In this document: one piece after another, positions 55,121 to 63,856 of the stretch
How the letters are laid out: every line of letters begins with the position of its first letter
Numbering within the stretch: the stretch's first letter is position 1
NCBI RefSeq assembly: GCF_002803515.1
Contig: NZ_PHQX01000002.1
Location: 1-64,000, forward strand
Source: Stenotrophomonas lactitubi
GTDB taxonomy: Bacteria; Pseudomonadota; Gammaproteobacteria; Xanthomonadales; Xanthomonadaceae
Length of the DNA: 64,000 nucleotides
Direction: 5' to 3'
Made by a program: the position numbers and the translations under genes
The notes under the pieces: model-generated
What the model saw: the letters and a program-made list of their open reading frames with translations, nothing else
What the model was told of the DNA's origin: nothing
Databases searched by the model: none

Positions 55121-57790
55121 TCAGAGCTTCTCCAGCTGCGCGCGCGCCTGTGCCGCACCACTGCCTTGCGGCTGCAGCGCCAGGTAGGTGGTGTAGGCCT
55201 GCTTCGCCTTGGCCTTCTCGCCCGCGTGGAAGTAGGCATCGCCCAGGTTGAGATGGGCCACCGCGCGCGACGGATCGATCTTCAGTGTGTTCTCCAGCCA
55301 ACGCGCCGCTTCGGCGTAGCGTTGCTGGCGGTAGTAGACGAAGCCGAGGTTGTTGGCCGCCTGGGCGAAATCCGGGCGCAGCTTCAACGCCTCGGCGAAC
55401 TGCACGGCAGCTTCGTCGTAGCGCTTCTCGCGGTACAGCTGCAGGCCACGGTCGTTGGCCTGCTGCGAGCGCTGGCGGTCCGAGGCCGGTCCGGCCGTCG
55501 GCACCACCAGCTTGGCCTTGCCGCCCTGCAGGTCGGCCACGGTCACTGGCGCCTCACTGTTCTTGGCGTCCTGGGCGGCATCAACCTTGTTGTTCAGGGC
55601 GATCGCATCGGCAGTCAGCTGGCGCGTGTCGGCGTTGAGGTATTCCTGGCTGTCCGGCACCTGGAACACGAACTCGCCGCCCTGCGAGCCGGGCAGGCTG
55701 CCGAACGCAGGCGTCTGGTGCGAGACCGCCGACACCGCCGGCGCCACATAGGCGGCCAGCTCGGTACCGGTGATCAGGCCATCGCCATTGAGGTCGCCCT
55801 TACCGGCCAATGCCTGCAGCAGCACCCAGGTAAACACCGAGTGTCCGTTCGGGCCGGCATCGGCCACCTGCTGGTCGGCACCACCGGCGGTCAGCATCTG
55901 CCGCGCGCTGCGGCGCGCGTTCTCGCGCAGGAACGACGACGAGGACGGACCGCCGCGGGTCAGGCCGAGGCCGCTGTAGCAGGCATCCATCACGAACATC
56001 ACATGCTTGGCCTGCATGCTCTCGGCGATATTCTGGATGTCGGTCATCGCGATGGCATCGGTGGCGAATTCCTTCGGGTCCGAATCGACCGGGATGATGT
56101 AGCCCAGGTCACGACCGGAGGCGAGCTGGCGCGTCGCGCCATGGCCGGCGAAGAACACGAACACGCGATCATTCCTGCCGGTGCGGTCATCGGACAACCG
56201 GTCGTGGAAGGCGGCCAGGATGTTGTTGCGGGTGGCCTGTTCGTTCTTCAGCACGATCACCTGCGAGGACGGGAAGCCGAACTGCCCGGTCAGCGTATCG
56301 GCCACCGCCTGCGCGTCGTGGCTGGCGTACTCCAGCTTCGGCCACTTGGCATAGTTGTCGATGCCGACCACGATCGCCCACGATTTTTCATAGCCGGTGG
56401 TGACGGTGGCATCGCGGTCGCTGCCCTTGCGCGGGCGGGCGACGCTGAAGTCGCGGCCATTCCAGCCAGCGAACTGGTAGCCGTCGGCGATCAGCCGATC
56501 CAGGATCTGCGGCAGTGCCTTCACCGCGCGGTCGTGGATATCATGGAACAGGATGATGCCGCGCTGCTCCTTGTTCACCTGGTCGAGCACGCGCTGCACG
56601 ATCGACTCAGGCACCGGGTCGGCCCAGTCCATCGAATCGATGTTCCACATGATCGACTTCAGCCCCGCTTCGTTGAGCAGCTGCAGGCCTTCGGCGTTGC
56701 GCGCGCCATACGGGAAGCGGAACAGCGGCGCGCGCTTGCTGTCGACGTCCTTCAGCAGGGTGTCGGTGTCCAGCACCTGCTGGCGCAGCGCATCGCCGGT
56801 GGTGCGCGACAGCTGCGCATGGGTCAGGCTGTGGTTGCCGACGGCGTAGCCCTCTTCCATCAGGTTGCGGCTGATCTTCGCCATCGGCCCGAGGCTGACC
56901 TTGCCGTCGGTCTCGACCTTGCCGAGGTTGCGGCCGACTTCGAAGAACACGCCCGGTACGTCGTAGCGCTTGAGGATGGCCACCACTTCGTCGGTATAGG
57001 CCTTGTGCGGGCCATCGTCGAAGGTCAGCACCACCGTCTTCGGCGGCAGGTCGCGGCCGAAGATCTCACGATCGCTGTCCTTCATCGACATCGGGTACGG
57101 CTCGATCACGCCGTAGTCGCGCAGGATCGCTTCGCGGCTGTAGTCCTTGTGCAGGTGCGCGATGTAGTCGTCCCACTTCTCGCGCTTCAGTTCGATGGCA
57201 CGGGTGCGCTCGAAGCGGCTGAAGATGCGGGTCAGTTCCTGGTTGTAGTTGCGCTCGATCTCGTCCAGCGCCTCCAGGTCTTCGCCGATGCGCTGGTGCA
57301 GCTTCACCGCCGGCAACGAGGAATCAGCGCCGATGCGTTCGTGCAGATCACGCAGCACTTCGCGGAACGCCAGGCGATCGGCATCGAACAGTTCCGGCGC
57401 CGACTCGATGTAATCCAGCACCGTGCCCAGGGTAGCGAAGCGCTGCGGGCTGCTACCGCGCAGCAGCGTGTCGAACTGCGCGGCAATGGCGCTGCGCTGT
57501 TCCAGGCCATCGTGGAACAGCTGCTGGCCGATGCGGGTGGAGGTGGTGCGATCGGCCGCGGACTGCTGTTCCTCGTCGGCCAGCAGCACGATGATCCGGC
57601 GATAGCCGTCGAGCTGCTTCTGCAATGCGCCCAGCAGCGGTGCAGCGGCCGGATCGGCGGCGGCGGCAGCCTGTGCGCTCGGCTGGGTGACCGCCGCCGG
57701 TGCCTGCGCGTCCTTGTCGCCGCAGCCGGCCACGAGCAGGGTCAGCAGCAGGCTGGGCAGGAACAGGCGGAACGACGGCGCACGCGGCAT
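55121..57790 (-). CDS. Lipoprotein with polysaccharide-deacetylase, caspase and TPR domains
   Basis: An 889-residue protein with an unusual domain set. A lipoprotein signal has its Cys at residue 23 (LLVAGCGDK). Residues 40-245 are helical with no recognised fold. Residues about 250-450 are a NodB deacetylase: TFDDGP (256-261), NHSLTH (319-324), FRFPYGARN, ILFHDIHD. Residues about 470-700 are a caspase-like C14 peptidase with candidate His550 (FFAGHGA) and Cys604 (MDACYSG). An EF-hand-like DLNGDGLITGTEL occurs near 660, and residues about 770-880 form TPR repeats. Both active sites look intact. It lies between yidC and mnmE, which are often neighbours. Confidence 0.88.
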   Translation of the reverse strand: MPRAPSFRLFLPSLLLTLLVAGCGDKDAQAPAAVTQPSAQAAAAADPAAAPLLGALQKQLDGYRRIIVLLADEEQQSAADRTTSTRIGQQLFHDGLEQRSAIAAQFDTLLRGSSPQRFATLGTVLDYIESAPELFDADRLAFREVLRDLHERIGADSSLPAVKLHQRIGEDLEALDEIERNYNQELTRIFSRFERTRAIELKREKWDDYIAHLHKDYSREAILRDYGVIEPYPMSMKDSDREIFGRDLPPKTVVLTFDDGPHKAYTDEVVAILKRYDVPGVFFEVGRNLGKVETDGKVSLGPMAKISRNLMEEGYAVGNHSLTHAQLSRTTGDALRQQVLDTDTLLKDVDSKRAPLFRFPYGARNAEGLQLLNEAGLKSIMWNIDSMDWADPVPESIVQRVLDQVNKEQRGIILFHDIHDRAVKALPQILDRLIADGYQFAGWNGRDFSVARPRKGSDRDATVTTGYEKSWAIVVGIDNYAKWPKLEYASHDAQAVADTLTGQFGFPSSQVIVLKNEQATRNNILAAFHDRLSDDRTGRNDRVFVFFAGHGATRQLASGRDLGYIIPVDSDPKEFATDAIAMTDIQNIAESMQAKHVMFVMDACYSGLGLTRGGPSSSSFLRENARRSARQMLTAGGADQQVADAGPNGHSVFTWVLLQALAGKGDLNGDGLITGTELAAYVAPAVSAVSHQTPAFGSLPGSQGGEFVFQVPDSQEYLNADTRQLTADAIALNNKVDAAQDAKNSEAPVTVADLQGGKAKLVVPTAGPASDRQRSQQANDRGLQLYREKRYDEAAVQFAEALKLRPDFAQAANNLGFVYYRQQRYAEAARWLENTLKIDPSRAVAHLNLGDAYFHAGEKAKAKQAYTTYLALQPQGSGAAQARAQLEKL

Positions 57791-57842
57791 GGCGGACTCG
57801 AACAAAGGGGGATGGTGTGCCGGCGATTCTAACGCCGCATGC

Positions 57843-57870
57843 GAAAAGCCCGCCTTGCGGCGGGCCTTTG
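57843..57870 (-). terminator. Rho-independent terminator after yidC
   Basis: Minus-strand stem GCCCGCC/GGCGGGC followed by TTTTC. It separates yidC from the downstream deacetylase-caspase gene. Confidence 0.75.
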
Positions 57871-57895
57871 CTGGGTCGATCGACCCTGGGAAGCA

Positions 57896-57917
57896 GTCGA
57901 CCAAGGTCGACGTCTAC
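57896..57917. repeat. SMAG-type palindrome
   Basis: Stem GTCGACC/GGTCGAC ending CTAC, directly after the yidC stop. Confidence 0.75.
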
Positions 57918-57920
57918 CTC

Positions 57921-59636
57921 TTACTTTTTCTTGGCCGGGGCGGTGGCCGCCGTGGCCGGCATCGGATCGCTGCCGTGACGCTTGGTCATCCACCACTGCT
58001 GCAGCAGGCCCAGGCCACCGTTGACCACCCAGTACAGGACCAGGCCGGACGGCATGAAGGCCATCATGACGCCGAACACCAGCGGCATGAACTGCATCAT
58101 CTTCTGCTGCATCGGGTCCATGCCCGGTGCCGGCGTCAGCTTCTGGGTGAACCACATCACCGCCACGTTGATCACCGGCAGGATGAAGTACGGATCGCGT
58201 GCGGTCAGGTCCTGGATCCAGCCGAACCAGGGCGCCTGGCGCAGTTCGACCGATTCCACCAGCACCCAGTACAGGGCGAAGAAGATCGGCATCTGGATGA
58301 GGATCGGCAGACAGCCGCCCATCGGATTGATCTTTTCCTTCTTGTACAGCTCCATCATCGCGGTCTGGAACTTCTGGCGATCATCGCCATAGCGTTCCTT
58401 CAACTGCGCGATGCGCGGCTGGAAGCGACGCATCTTGGCGCCACTCTTGTACTGCGTCGCCGACAGCGGGTACAGCACGATCTTCAGCAGCACCACCAGG
58501 CCAACGATGGCCCAGCCCCAGTTGCCCACCAGCTTGTGCACCTGGTTGAGCACCCAGAACAGGCCCTGGCCGATCACCGCCATCATCGAGAAGCGGCTGT
58601 AGTCGACCACACGGTCCAGACCCGGCACGTCTTCCTTGGCGATCAGGTTGACCAGCTTCGGGCCGACCCACAGGCGGGCCTCGGTGCTGGTGGACTGGCC
58701 GGGGGCCACGGTGAAGGCCGGGCCGCGCGCTTCGATCAGGTCACGACCGGCCACCTGCGACAGCACGTAGTGTGCGGTCTGGTCCTTCTGCGGGATCCAG
58801 GCGGTGAAGAAGTGGTGCTGCAGCATCGCCAGCCAACCACCGGTGATGTTCTGGTTCAGCGCGCCATCGTCCAGGTAATCCTTGAACGCACGACGCTGGT
58901 ACTTCTTGTCGTTGTCGTACCAGGTGGCACCGTTGAAGCTGAACGAGTCCGGGTTGGTCATGCTCCGCGACAGGATGGTCGGGGTGCGGTCCAGGGTGCG
59001 GTAGACGTAGCCGTTCCACGGCGCGGCGCCAGCGTTGCTGACTTGGTCCTTGAAGCGGATCGCATACTCGTTGCGGCCCACGATCAGGGTGCGCTTGATG
59101 GTCACGCCGTTGTCGGCGGTCCACACGAACGGGACCTGCAGTTCGTTCTGGCCATTGGCCAGCACGAAGTCGCGGGTATCACCGACCAGCTTGAAGCCGT
59201 CGACGCCCGGCACCGGGGTGTTCTTGTCTTCGCTCGCCCAGCCGCTGATCGCGCTGTACGGATGTGCGGGATCTTCGGTCAGCAGGCGTACCGGCGGGCT
59301 GCCTTCGTCCTTGCTCTGCGGGAACTGCAGCAGTTCGGCATCGAGCACGCGGCCACCATCGAGCACCAGGCGCAGCACGTCGGTGGTGATGGTCACGCGC
59401 TGTGCGGACGGGGTGGCGCTGGCCTGGGCCTGTACAGCGGCCTGGCCCGGGGCACCGGGAACCTGTGCGCTGGGGATGCTGCCCGGGGTTGCACCCGGAA
59501 CGCTCTGTGCGGCGGCCGGGGCCGAGCTGGTCGTCGGCGCCGGGGTCGGGGCGGACTTCTCACGGCTCCACTCCATCCACAGCAGCACGGCCACCATCAG
59601 CCAGGCAAAGATCAGGAAAACACGGGTCTGGTTCAT
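57921..59636 (-). CDS. yidC: Membrane protein insertase YidC
   Basis: A 571-residue insertase. N-terminal signal-anchor ([19 protein letters not shown]), a Pro/Ala-rich linker, the large periplasmic beta-sandwich ([19 protein letters not shown]...), and the C-terminal five-helix core ([29 protein letters not shown] region, [20 protein letters not shown]). The basic C-terminal tail is typical. Its ATG overlaps the rnpA stop by one base (TGATG); no yidD lies between them. Confidence 0.97.
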   Translation of the reverse strand: MNQTRVFLIFAWLMVAVLLWMEWSREKSAPTPAPTTSSAPAAAQSVPGATPGSIPSAQVPGAPGQAAVQAQASATPSAQRVTITTDVLRLVLDGGRVLDAELLQFPQSKDEGSPPVRLLTEDPAHPYSAISGWASEDKNTPVPGVDGFKLVGDTRDFVLANGQNELQVPFVWTADNGVTIKRTLIVGRNEYAIRFKDQVSNAGAAPWNGYVYRTLDRTPTILSRSMTNPDSFSFNGATWYDNDKKYQRRAFKDYLDDGALNQNITGGWLAMLQHHFFTAWIPQKDQTAHYVLSQVAGRDLIEARGPAFTVAPGQSTSTEARLWVGPKLVNLIAKEDVPGLDRVVDYSRFSMMAVIGQGLFWVLNQVHKLVGNWGWAIVGLVVLLKIVLYPLSATQYKSGAKMRRFQPRIAQLKERYGDDRQKFQTAMMELYKKEKINPMGGCLPILIQMPIFFALYWVLVESVELRQAPWFGWIQDLTARDPYFILPVINVAVMWFTQKLTPAPGMDPMQQKMMQFMPLVFGVMMAFMPSGLVLYWVVNGGLGLLQQWWMTKRHGSDPMPATAATAPAKKK

Positions 59637-60130
59637 CAGCAGGCAGGCTCAGCGGGGCCGGGACGCGGTGCCGGCTCGGTGACGGAGGAAATGGCAATGC
59701 CATCAGGCGGCGGCATTGTGCCGTCCACGCCCGGCGCGGGCAATGCGCGCAGGCGCCGCAACAGGCGCAGGAAGGCCTGGCGGATATCTTCGTTGCTGGC
59801 GTGACGCGCAGCAGTACGAGCCACGACGACGAAGTCGCCTGGCTGTATGTCGGTTCGTGTCTGACGCAAGGCGTCGCGCAGGACGCGCTTGATCCGGTTA
59901 CGCCCAACGGCGTGAGGATCGACCTTGCGGGAAACCGCCAGACCCAGCCTGGCCGGCCGGTCAGCCGGTAGCCAGTGCAGGGTCATCAGCGGATCGGACA
60001 CACGGCGGGCGCCGTTGAAGACCGTTGAATATTCGGCACGCGTGCGAACCCGCGCAGAGCGAGGGAATCGCTTGCGCGGGTCTGCAGTATTCACTGTCGA
60101 ATGGATTGCGTCTGCCGCTGGATGCGGCAT
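59636..60130 (-). CDS. rnpA: Ribonuclease P protein component
   Basis: Up to 164 residues. RnpA binds the RNase P RNA and helps mature tRNA 5' ends. The family motif is [27 protein letters not shown]. The N-terminus [15 protein letters not shown] is as expected. The ATG at 60130 is 5 bp after the rpmH stop; GTG at 60094 ([11 protein letters not shown]) fits the family N-terminus better and would give 152 residues. A Pro-rich C-terminal tail extends beyond the usual end. Confidence 0.93.
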   Translation of the reverse strand: MPHPAADAIHSTVNTADPRKRFPRSARVRTRAEYSTVFNGARRVSDPLMTLHWLPADRPARLGLAVSRKVDPHAVGRNRIKRVLRDALRQTRTDIQPGDFVVVARTAARHASNEDIRQAFLRLLRRLRALPAPGVDGTMPPPDGIAISSVTEPAPRPGPAEPAC

Positions 60131-60135
60131 GGCAA

Positions 60136-60276
60136 TCAGGCGCTCAGGACTTTGCGGCCCTTGGCGCGGCGACGCGACAGGATCTTGCGGCCGTCAGCGG
60201 TCTTCATACGGGCACGGAAGCCGTGGTCGCGCTTACGCTTGAGGTTGCTGGGCTGGAAGGTGCGCTTGGTGGCCAT
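60136..60276 (-). CDS. rpmH: 50S ribosomal protein L34
   Basis: A 46-residue, very basic protein beginning [20 protein letters not shown] and ending KGRKVLSA, the universal L34 sequence. First gene of rpmH-rnpA-yidC, transcribed away from dnaA. Confidence 0.97.
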   Translation of the reverse strand: MATKRTFQPSNLKRKRDHGFRARMKTADGRKILSRRRAKGRKVLSA

Positions 60277-60314
60277 GTGGGCCTCTCGTATGAATGGGAC
60301 GGAAAGAACCGGAA

Positions 60315-60344
60315 ATTTTAGAGAGGTATCCCCCCTCCCGTCAA
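60315..60344 (-). promoter_or_regulatory. Candidate rpmH promoter
   Basis: Minus strand: -35 TTGACG (60344 to 60339), 18-bp spacer, -10 TAAAAT (60320 to 60315), 38 bp before the rpmH ATG. Confidence 0.6.
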
Positions 60345-60384
60345 CCCCTGTCTGCTACGCCAATTCACCGGGCTGTGCAATAGC

Positions 60385-60405
60385 TGTGGATCTTTTTGTG
60401 AATAA
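60385..60405. promoter_or_regulatory. DnaA-box-like sites upstream of dnaA
   Basis: TGTGGATCT (60385-60393) and TGTGAATAA (60397-60405), each close to the DnaA box consensus TTATCCACA read on the other strand. They lie between divergent rpmH and dnaA and fit dnaA autoregulation. Confidence 0.5.
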
Positions 60406-60530
60406 GTAGGGGACAAGCATTCCGAAGGCGGGCGCTCGGTGGTAGGCTGAGCCATCCATTTCCCCCCTTTCAGGCCTGTGTTTGGGCGCCTTTTCGCGCC
60501 TATGCATCGGCCACCGGACAATTATTGCTG

Positions 60531-61862
60531 ATGGATGCCTGGTCACGTAGTCTCGAGCGACTCGAGGCGGAGTTCCCGCCCGAGGATGTTCACACCTGGT
60601 TGAAGCCGCTGCAGGCCGATCTGCGCGCTGACAGCCTGGTGCTGTATGCACCGAATGCCTTCATTGTCGATCAGGTGCGCGAGCTGTACCTGCCGCGGAT
60701 CCGCGAGCTGGTCACCCACTTTGCCGGTTTCGGCGACGTTTTTCTTGAAATCGGCTCGCGTCCGCGTCCCGTGGACGCGCAGATCGCGCCGGTTTCCAGC
60801 CATTCGGCGCAGGCGCCGGTGCAGCCGCAGGTCCCGTTCGCCGGCAACCTGGACAACCACTACACCTTCGCCAACTTCGTCGAAGGCCGCAGCAACCAGC
60901 TGGGTCTGGCCGCAGCATTCCAGGCGGCACAGAAGCCGGGCGACCGGGCGCACAATCCGCTGCTGTTGTACGGGGGCACCGGCCTGGGCAAGACCCACCT
61001 GATGTTCGCTGCCGGCAACGCGATGCGCCAGGCCAATCCGGGCGCCAAGGTGTTGTACCTGCGTTCGGAACAGTTCTTCAGCGCCATGATCCGGGCCTTG
61101 CAGGAAAAGACCATGGATCAGTTCAAGCGCCAGTTCCAGCAGGTCGACGCGCTGCTGATCGATGACATCCAGTTCTTCGCAGGCAAGGACCGCACCCAGG
61201 AAGAGTTCTTCCACACCTTCAACGCGTTGTTCGATGGCAAGCAGCAGATCATCCTGACCTGCGACCGCTATCCGCGCGAAGTCGAAGGCCTGGAAGCGCG
61301 CCTGAAGTCGCGGCTTGCCTGGGGCCTGTCGGTCGCGATCGAGCCGCCGGACTTCGAGACCCGCGCTGCGATCGTGCTGGCCAAAGCCCGCGAGCGTGGT
61401 GCCGAGATTCCCGATGACGTTGCGTTCCTGATTGCCAAGAAAATGCGCTCCAATGTGCGCGACCTCGAGGGCGCGCTGAATACCCTGACCGCCCGCGCCA
61501 ACTTCACTGGCCGTGCGATCACCACCGAATTCGCCCAGGAAACCCTGCGCGACCTGCTGCGCGCCCAGCAGCAGGCGATCAGCATTCCCAACATCCAGAA
61601 AACCGTTGCCGACTACTACGGGCTGCAGATCAAGGATCTGCTGTCCAAGCGTCGGACCCGGTCGCTGGCCCGTCCGCGTCAGGTTGCCATGGCGCTGACC
61701 AAGGAACTGACCGAACACAGCCTGCCCGAAATCGGCGACGCCTTTGCCGGTCGTGATCACACCACGGTGCTGCATGCCTGCCGGCAGATCCGCACCCTGA
61801 TGGAAGCCGACGGCAAGCTCCGCGAGGACTGGGACAAGCTGATCCGGAAGCTGAGCGAATGA
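60531..61862 (+). CDS. dnaA: Chromosomal replication initiator protein DnaA
   Basis: A 443-residue AAA+ initiator. N-terminal DnaB-interaction domain ([21 protein letters not shown]), variable linker, Walker A GGTGLGKT (residues 148-155), Walker [10 protein letters not shown], and the C-terminal DnaA-box-binding signature [15 protein letters not shown] start at ATG 60531; an in-frame TTG six bases upstream adds two residues. Confidence 0.97.
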   Translation: MDAWSRSLERLEAEFPPEDVHTWLKPLQADLRADSLVLYAPNAFIVDQVRELYLPRIRELVTHFAGFGDVFLEIGSRPRPVDAQIAPVSSHSAQAPVQPQVPFAGNLDNHYTFANFVEGRSNQLGLAAAFQAAQKPGDRAHNPLLLYGGTGLGKTHLMFAAGNAMRQANPGAKVLYLRSEQFFSAMIRALQEKTMDQFKRQFQQVDALLIDDIQFFAGKDRTQEEFFHTFNALFDGKQQIILTCDRYPREVEGLEARLKSRLAWGLSVAIEPPDFETRAAIVLAKARERGAEIPDDVAFLIAKKMRSNVRDLEGALNTLTARANFTGRAITTEFAQETLRDLLRAQQQAISIPNIQKTVADYYGLQIKDLLSKRRTRSLARPRQVAMALTKELTEHSLPEIGDAFAGRDHTTVLHACRQIRTLMEADGKLREDWDKLIRKLSE

Positions 61863-61930
61863 TGCACGTACGCCGATGAGGCGTCACCGCATAAAACGGT
61901 GCAGAATCCGGTAGCAAGCGCGGGACAGGG

Positions 61931-61974
61931 TGTGGATAAAAATGCCGTTGGATTTCGCGGAAGATTTATCCACA
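61931..61974. promoter_or_regulatory. Two perfect DnaA boxes between dnaA and dnaN
   Basis: TGTGGATAA (61931-61939) and TTATCCACA (61966-61974) are exact consensus boxes in opposite orientation, centres 35 bp apart. The surrounding dnaA-dnaN gap is fairly A/T-rich, including a T-run near 62100. Confidence 0.8.
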
Positions 61975-62008
61975 GCTTTCCCCACCCCTTGGGGGCTGGT
62001 AATGCAGA

Positions 62009-62037
62009 GGGTTTCGAAGCCTGAAACCCTTTTGTTT
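62009..62037 (+). terminator. Terminator-like stem between dnaA and dnaN
   Basis: GGGTTTC/GAAACCC stem with a 7-nt loop followed by TTTTGTTT. It could end dnaA transcription or attenuate reading into dnaN. Confidence 0.6.
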
Positions 62038-62138
62038 ACAAAGACTTAGCTGTGTTTTCCAGCGATTCTGGCTCTACCAGCACCACCAAGCTTTTGATTT
62101 ATTCCACATTTTTTTAAAGCATAGGGGCACGGAACCAC

Positions 62139-63239
62139 ATGCGTTTCACACTGCAGCGCGAAGCCTTTCTCAAGCCGTTGGCACAGGTCGTCAACGTGGT
62201 CGAACGCCGCCAGACCCTTCCGGTTCTGGCCAATTTCCTGGTGCAGGTGCAGAACGGCCAGCTGTCGCTGACCGGTACCGACCTGGAAGTGGAGATGGTG
62301 TCGCGGATCGCGGTTGAAGATGCCCAGGACGGCGAAACCACCATTCCCGCCCGCAAGCTGTTCGAGATCATCCGCGCCCTGCCTGATGGCAGCCGGATCA
62401 CCGTCTCGCAGACCGGTGACAAGATCACCGTGCAGGCAGGACGCAGCCGCTTCACCCTGGCCACCCTGCCCTCCAACGACTTCCCGTCGGTGGACGAAGT
62501 GGAAGCCACCGAGCGCGTTGCGATCGGCGAAGCCACCCTGAAGGAGCTGATCGAGCGCACGGCGTTCGCGATGGCCCAGCAGGATGTGCGCTATTACCTC
62601 AACGGCCTGCTGTTCGACCTGCGCGGCGATGCCCTGCGCACCGTCGCTACCGATGGTCATCGCCTGGCCCTGTGCGAAACCGATCTGGCCAAGCCCAGCG
62701 GTTCCAAGCGCCAGATCATCGTGCCGCGCAAGGGCGTGACCGAACTGCAGCGCCTGCTGGAAAGCGGCGATCGCGAGATCGAGCTGGAAGTTGGCCGCAG
62801 CCACGTTCGTGTGAAGCGCGACGATGTCACCTTCACCTCCAAGCTGATCGATGGTCGCTTCCCGGATTACGAGGCAGTGATTCCGATCGGCGCCGACCGC
62901 GAAGTGAAGGTTGATCGCGAAGCACTCCGCGCCTCGCTGCAGCGTGCCGCGATCCTGTCCAACGAGAAGTACCGCGGCATCCGCGTCGAAGTCTCGCCGG
63001 GCAACCTGAAGATCAGCGCGCACAACCCGGAGCAGGAGGAGGCCCAGGAAGAAATCGAAGCCGACACCTCGGTCAGCGATCTGGCCATCGGCTTCAACGT
63101 GAACTACCTGCTGGATGCCCTCTCCGCCCTGCGCGACGAAGAAGTGATCATCCAGCTTCGCGACTCCAACTCCTCGGCGCTGGTGCGTGAATCGAGCAGT
63201 GAGAAGTCGCGTCATGTGGTGATGCCGCTGCGTCTCTGA
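62139..63239 (+). CDS. dnaN: DNA polymerase III beta sliding clamp
   Basis: A 366-residue clamp with the threefold repeated fold. Recognisable: MRFTLQREAFLKPLAQVVNVVERRQTLPVLANFL-type start, RTVATDGHRLAL in the middle, and the C-terminal YLLDALSALRDEEVIIQLRDSNSSALVRE ending in VMPLRL, which forms part of the peptide-binding pocket. Followed by a strong terminator; recF does not follow within the remaining 760 bp. Confidence 0.97.
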   Translation: MRFTLQREAFLKPLAQVVNVVERRQTLPVLANFLVQVQNGQLSLTGTDLEVEMVSRIAVEDAQDGETTIPARKLFEIIRALPDGSRITVSQTGDKITVQAGRSRFTLATLPSNDFPSVDEVEATERVAIGEATLKELIERTAFAMAQQDVRYYLNGLLFDLRGDALRTVATDGHRLALCETDLAKPSGSKRQIIVPRKGVTELQRLLESGDREIELEVGRSHVRVKRDDVTFTSKLIDGRFPDYEAVIPIGADREVKVDREALRASLQRAAILSNEKYRGIRVEVSPGNLKISAHNPEQEEAQEEIEADTSVSDLAIGFNVNYLLDALSALRDEEVIIQLRDSNSSALVRESSSEKSRHVVMPLRL

Positions 63240-63248
63240 CAGCTGCGC

Positions 63249-63264
63249 CGTTCCACGTGGAACA
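63249..63264. promoter_or_regulatory. parS-like ParB site 1
   Basis: CGTTCCACGTGGAACA differs in one base from TGTTCCACGTGGAACA, the parS form known from Pseudomonas. It is a 14-bp perfect palindrome 10 bp after the dnaN stop. Confidence 0.75.
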
Positions 63265-63270
63265 CATGGA

Positions 63271-63299
63271 CGCCCGGGAATTCCCGGGCGTTTTTTTTT
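63271..63299 (+). terminator. Strong Rho-independent terminator of dnaN
   Basis: Perfect palindrome CGCCCGGGAATTCCCGGGCG (63271-63290) followed by nine T. It sits exactly between the two parS-like sites. Confidence 0.92.
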
Positions 63300-63314
63300 G
63301 TTCCACGTGGAGCA
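63299..63314. promoter_or_regulatory. parS-like ParB site 2
   Basis: TGTTCCACGTGGAGCA, again one base from the parS form, 50 bp from site 1. Its first T is the last T of the dnaN terminator. Confidence 0.7.
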
Positions 63315-63689
63315 TCGGTACGGGTACCCGCCCCTGTTGCCTGTTGGGCGAACCTGATTTCAATCCTGGTTCTGACGAAGGTGCATCAGAACCGGGAGGC
63401 ATTGAACTCGCAAGCCGTCTCACGCACGACGTAGGTTGAAAATTCCTTGACGCCGTCAAACAGCGATCGCTCGTCCAGCTCTTTGCCTGGCCGTGCTGAC
63501 TGCACTGTCCACAGCTCCCGTTCGCGGAATTTCGGGCCCTCCCTAGCTTCTAAATCTGGGTATAAATCAAAAGCTTGGTGGTGATGGTAGGGCCAGATTT
63601 CATGTAGAAGTAGGCTATGTTTTTGATTTAAAACAATTTTATAGGGCTGAAACCCCCTGTATATAGGCCATCAAGCCTGGGGGGGAACC

Positions 63690-63781
63690 TGTGGATAGTT
63701 TTGCAGCCAAGGAAAAAGGCCTTTTTTATCCACAGTTCGCCCACACCTTGTGTATAAGTCATACAGGCCCCCTGTGGATGG
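63690..63781. promoter_or_regulatory. Cluster of four DnaA boxes downstream of dnaN
   Basis: TGTGGATAG (63690-63698, one mismatch), TTATCCACA (63726-63734, perfect), TGTGTATAA (63749-63757, the E. coli R2-type box) and TGTGGATGG (63773-63781, one mismatch). Four boxes in 92 bp next to an A/T-rich tract. Confidence 0.75.
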
Positions 63782-63799
63782 CGTGGAACGGATGCTTTG

Positions 63800-63856
63800 A
63801 ATTTCTTGAAATCTGTGGAACCTGGCAGGACCACCGCCCCCAGATTTCAAGAAATT
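63800..63856. repeat. 16-bp inverted repeat in the origin region
   Basis: AATTTCTTGAAATCTG (63800-63815) and its exact complement CAGATTTCAAGAAATT (63841-63856), separated by 25 nt. The inner 9-mer also occurs at 63594-63602 and 63925-63933. Confidence 0.9.

Noticed and set aside
55166..57832. 888-codon plus-strand frame opposite the deacetylase-caspase gene
   Set aside because: Antisense shadow; the minus-strand protein has intact catalytic motifs.
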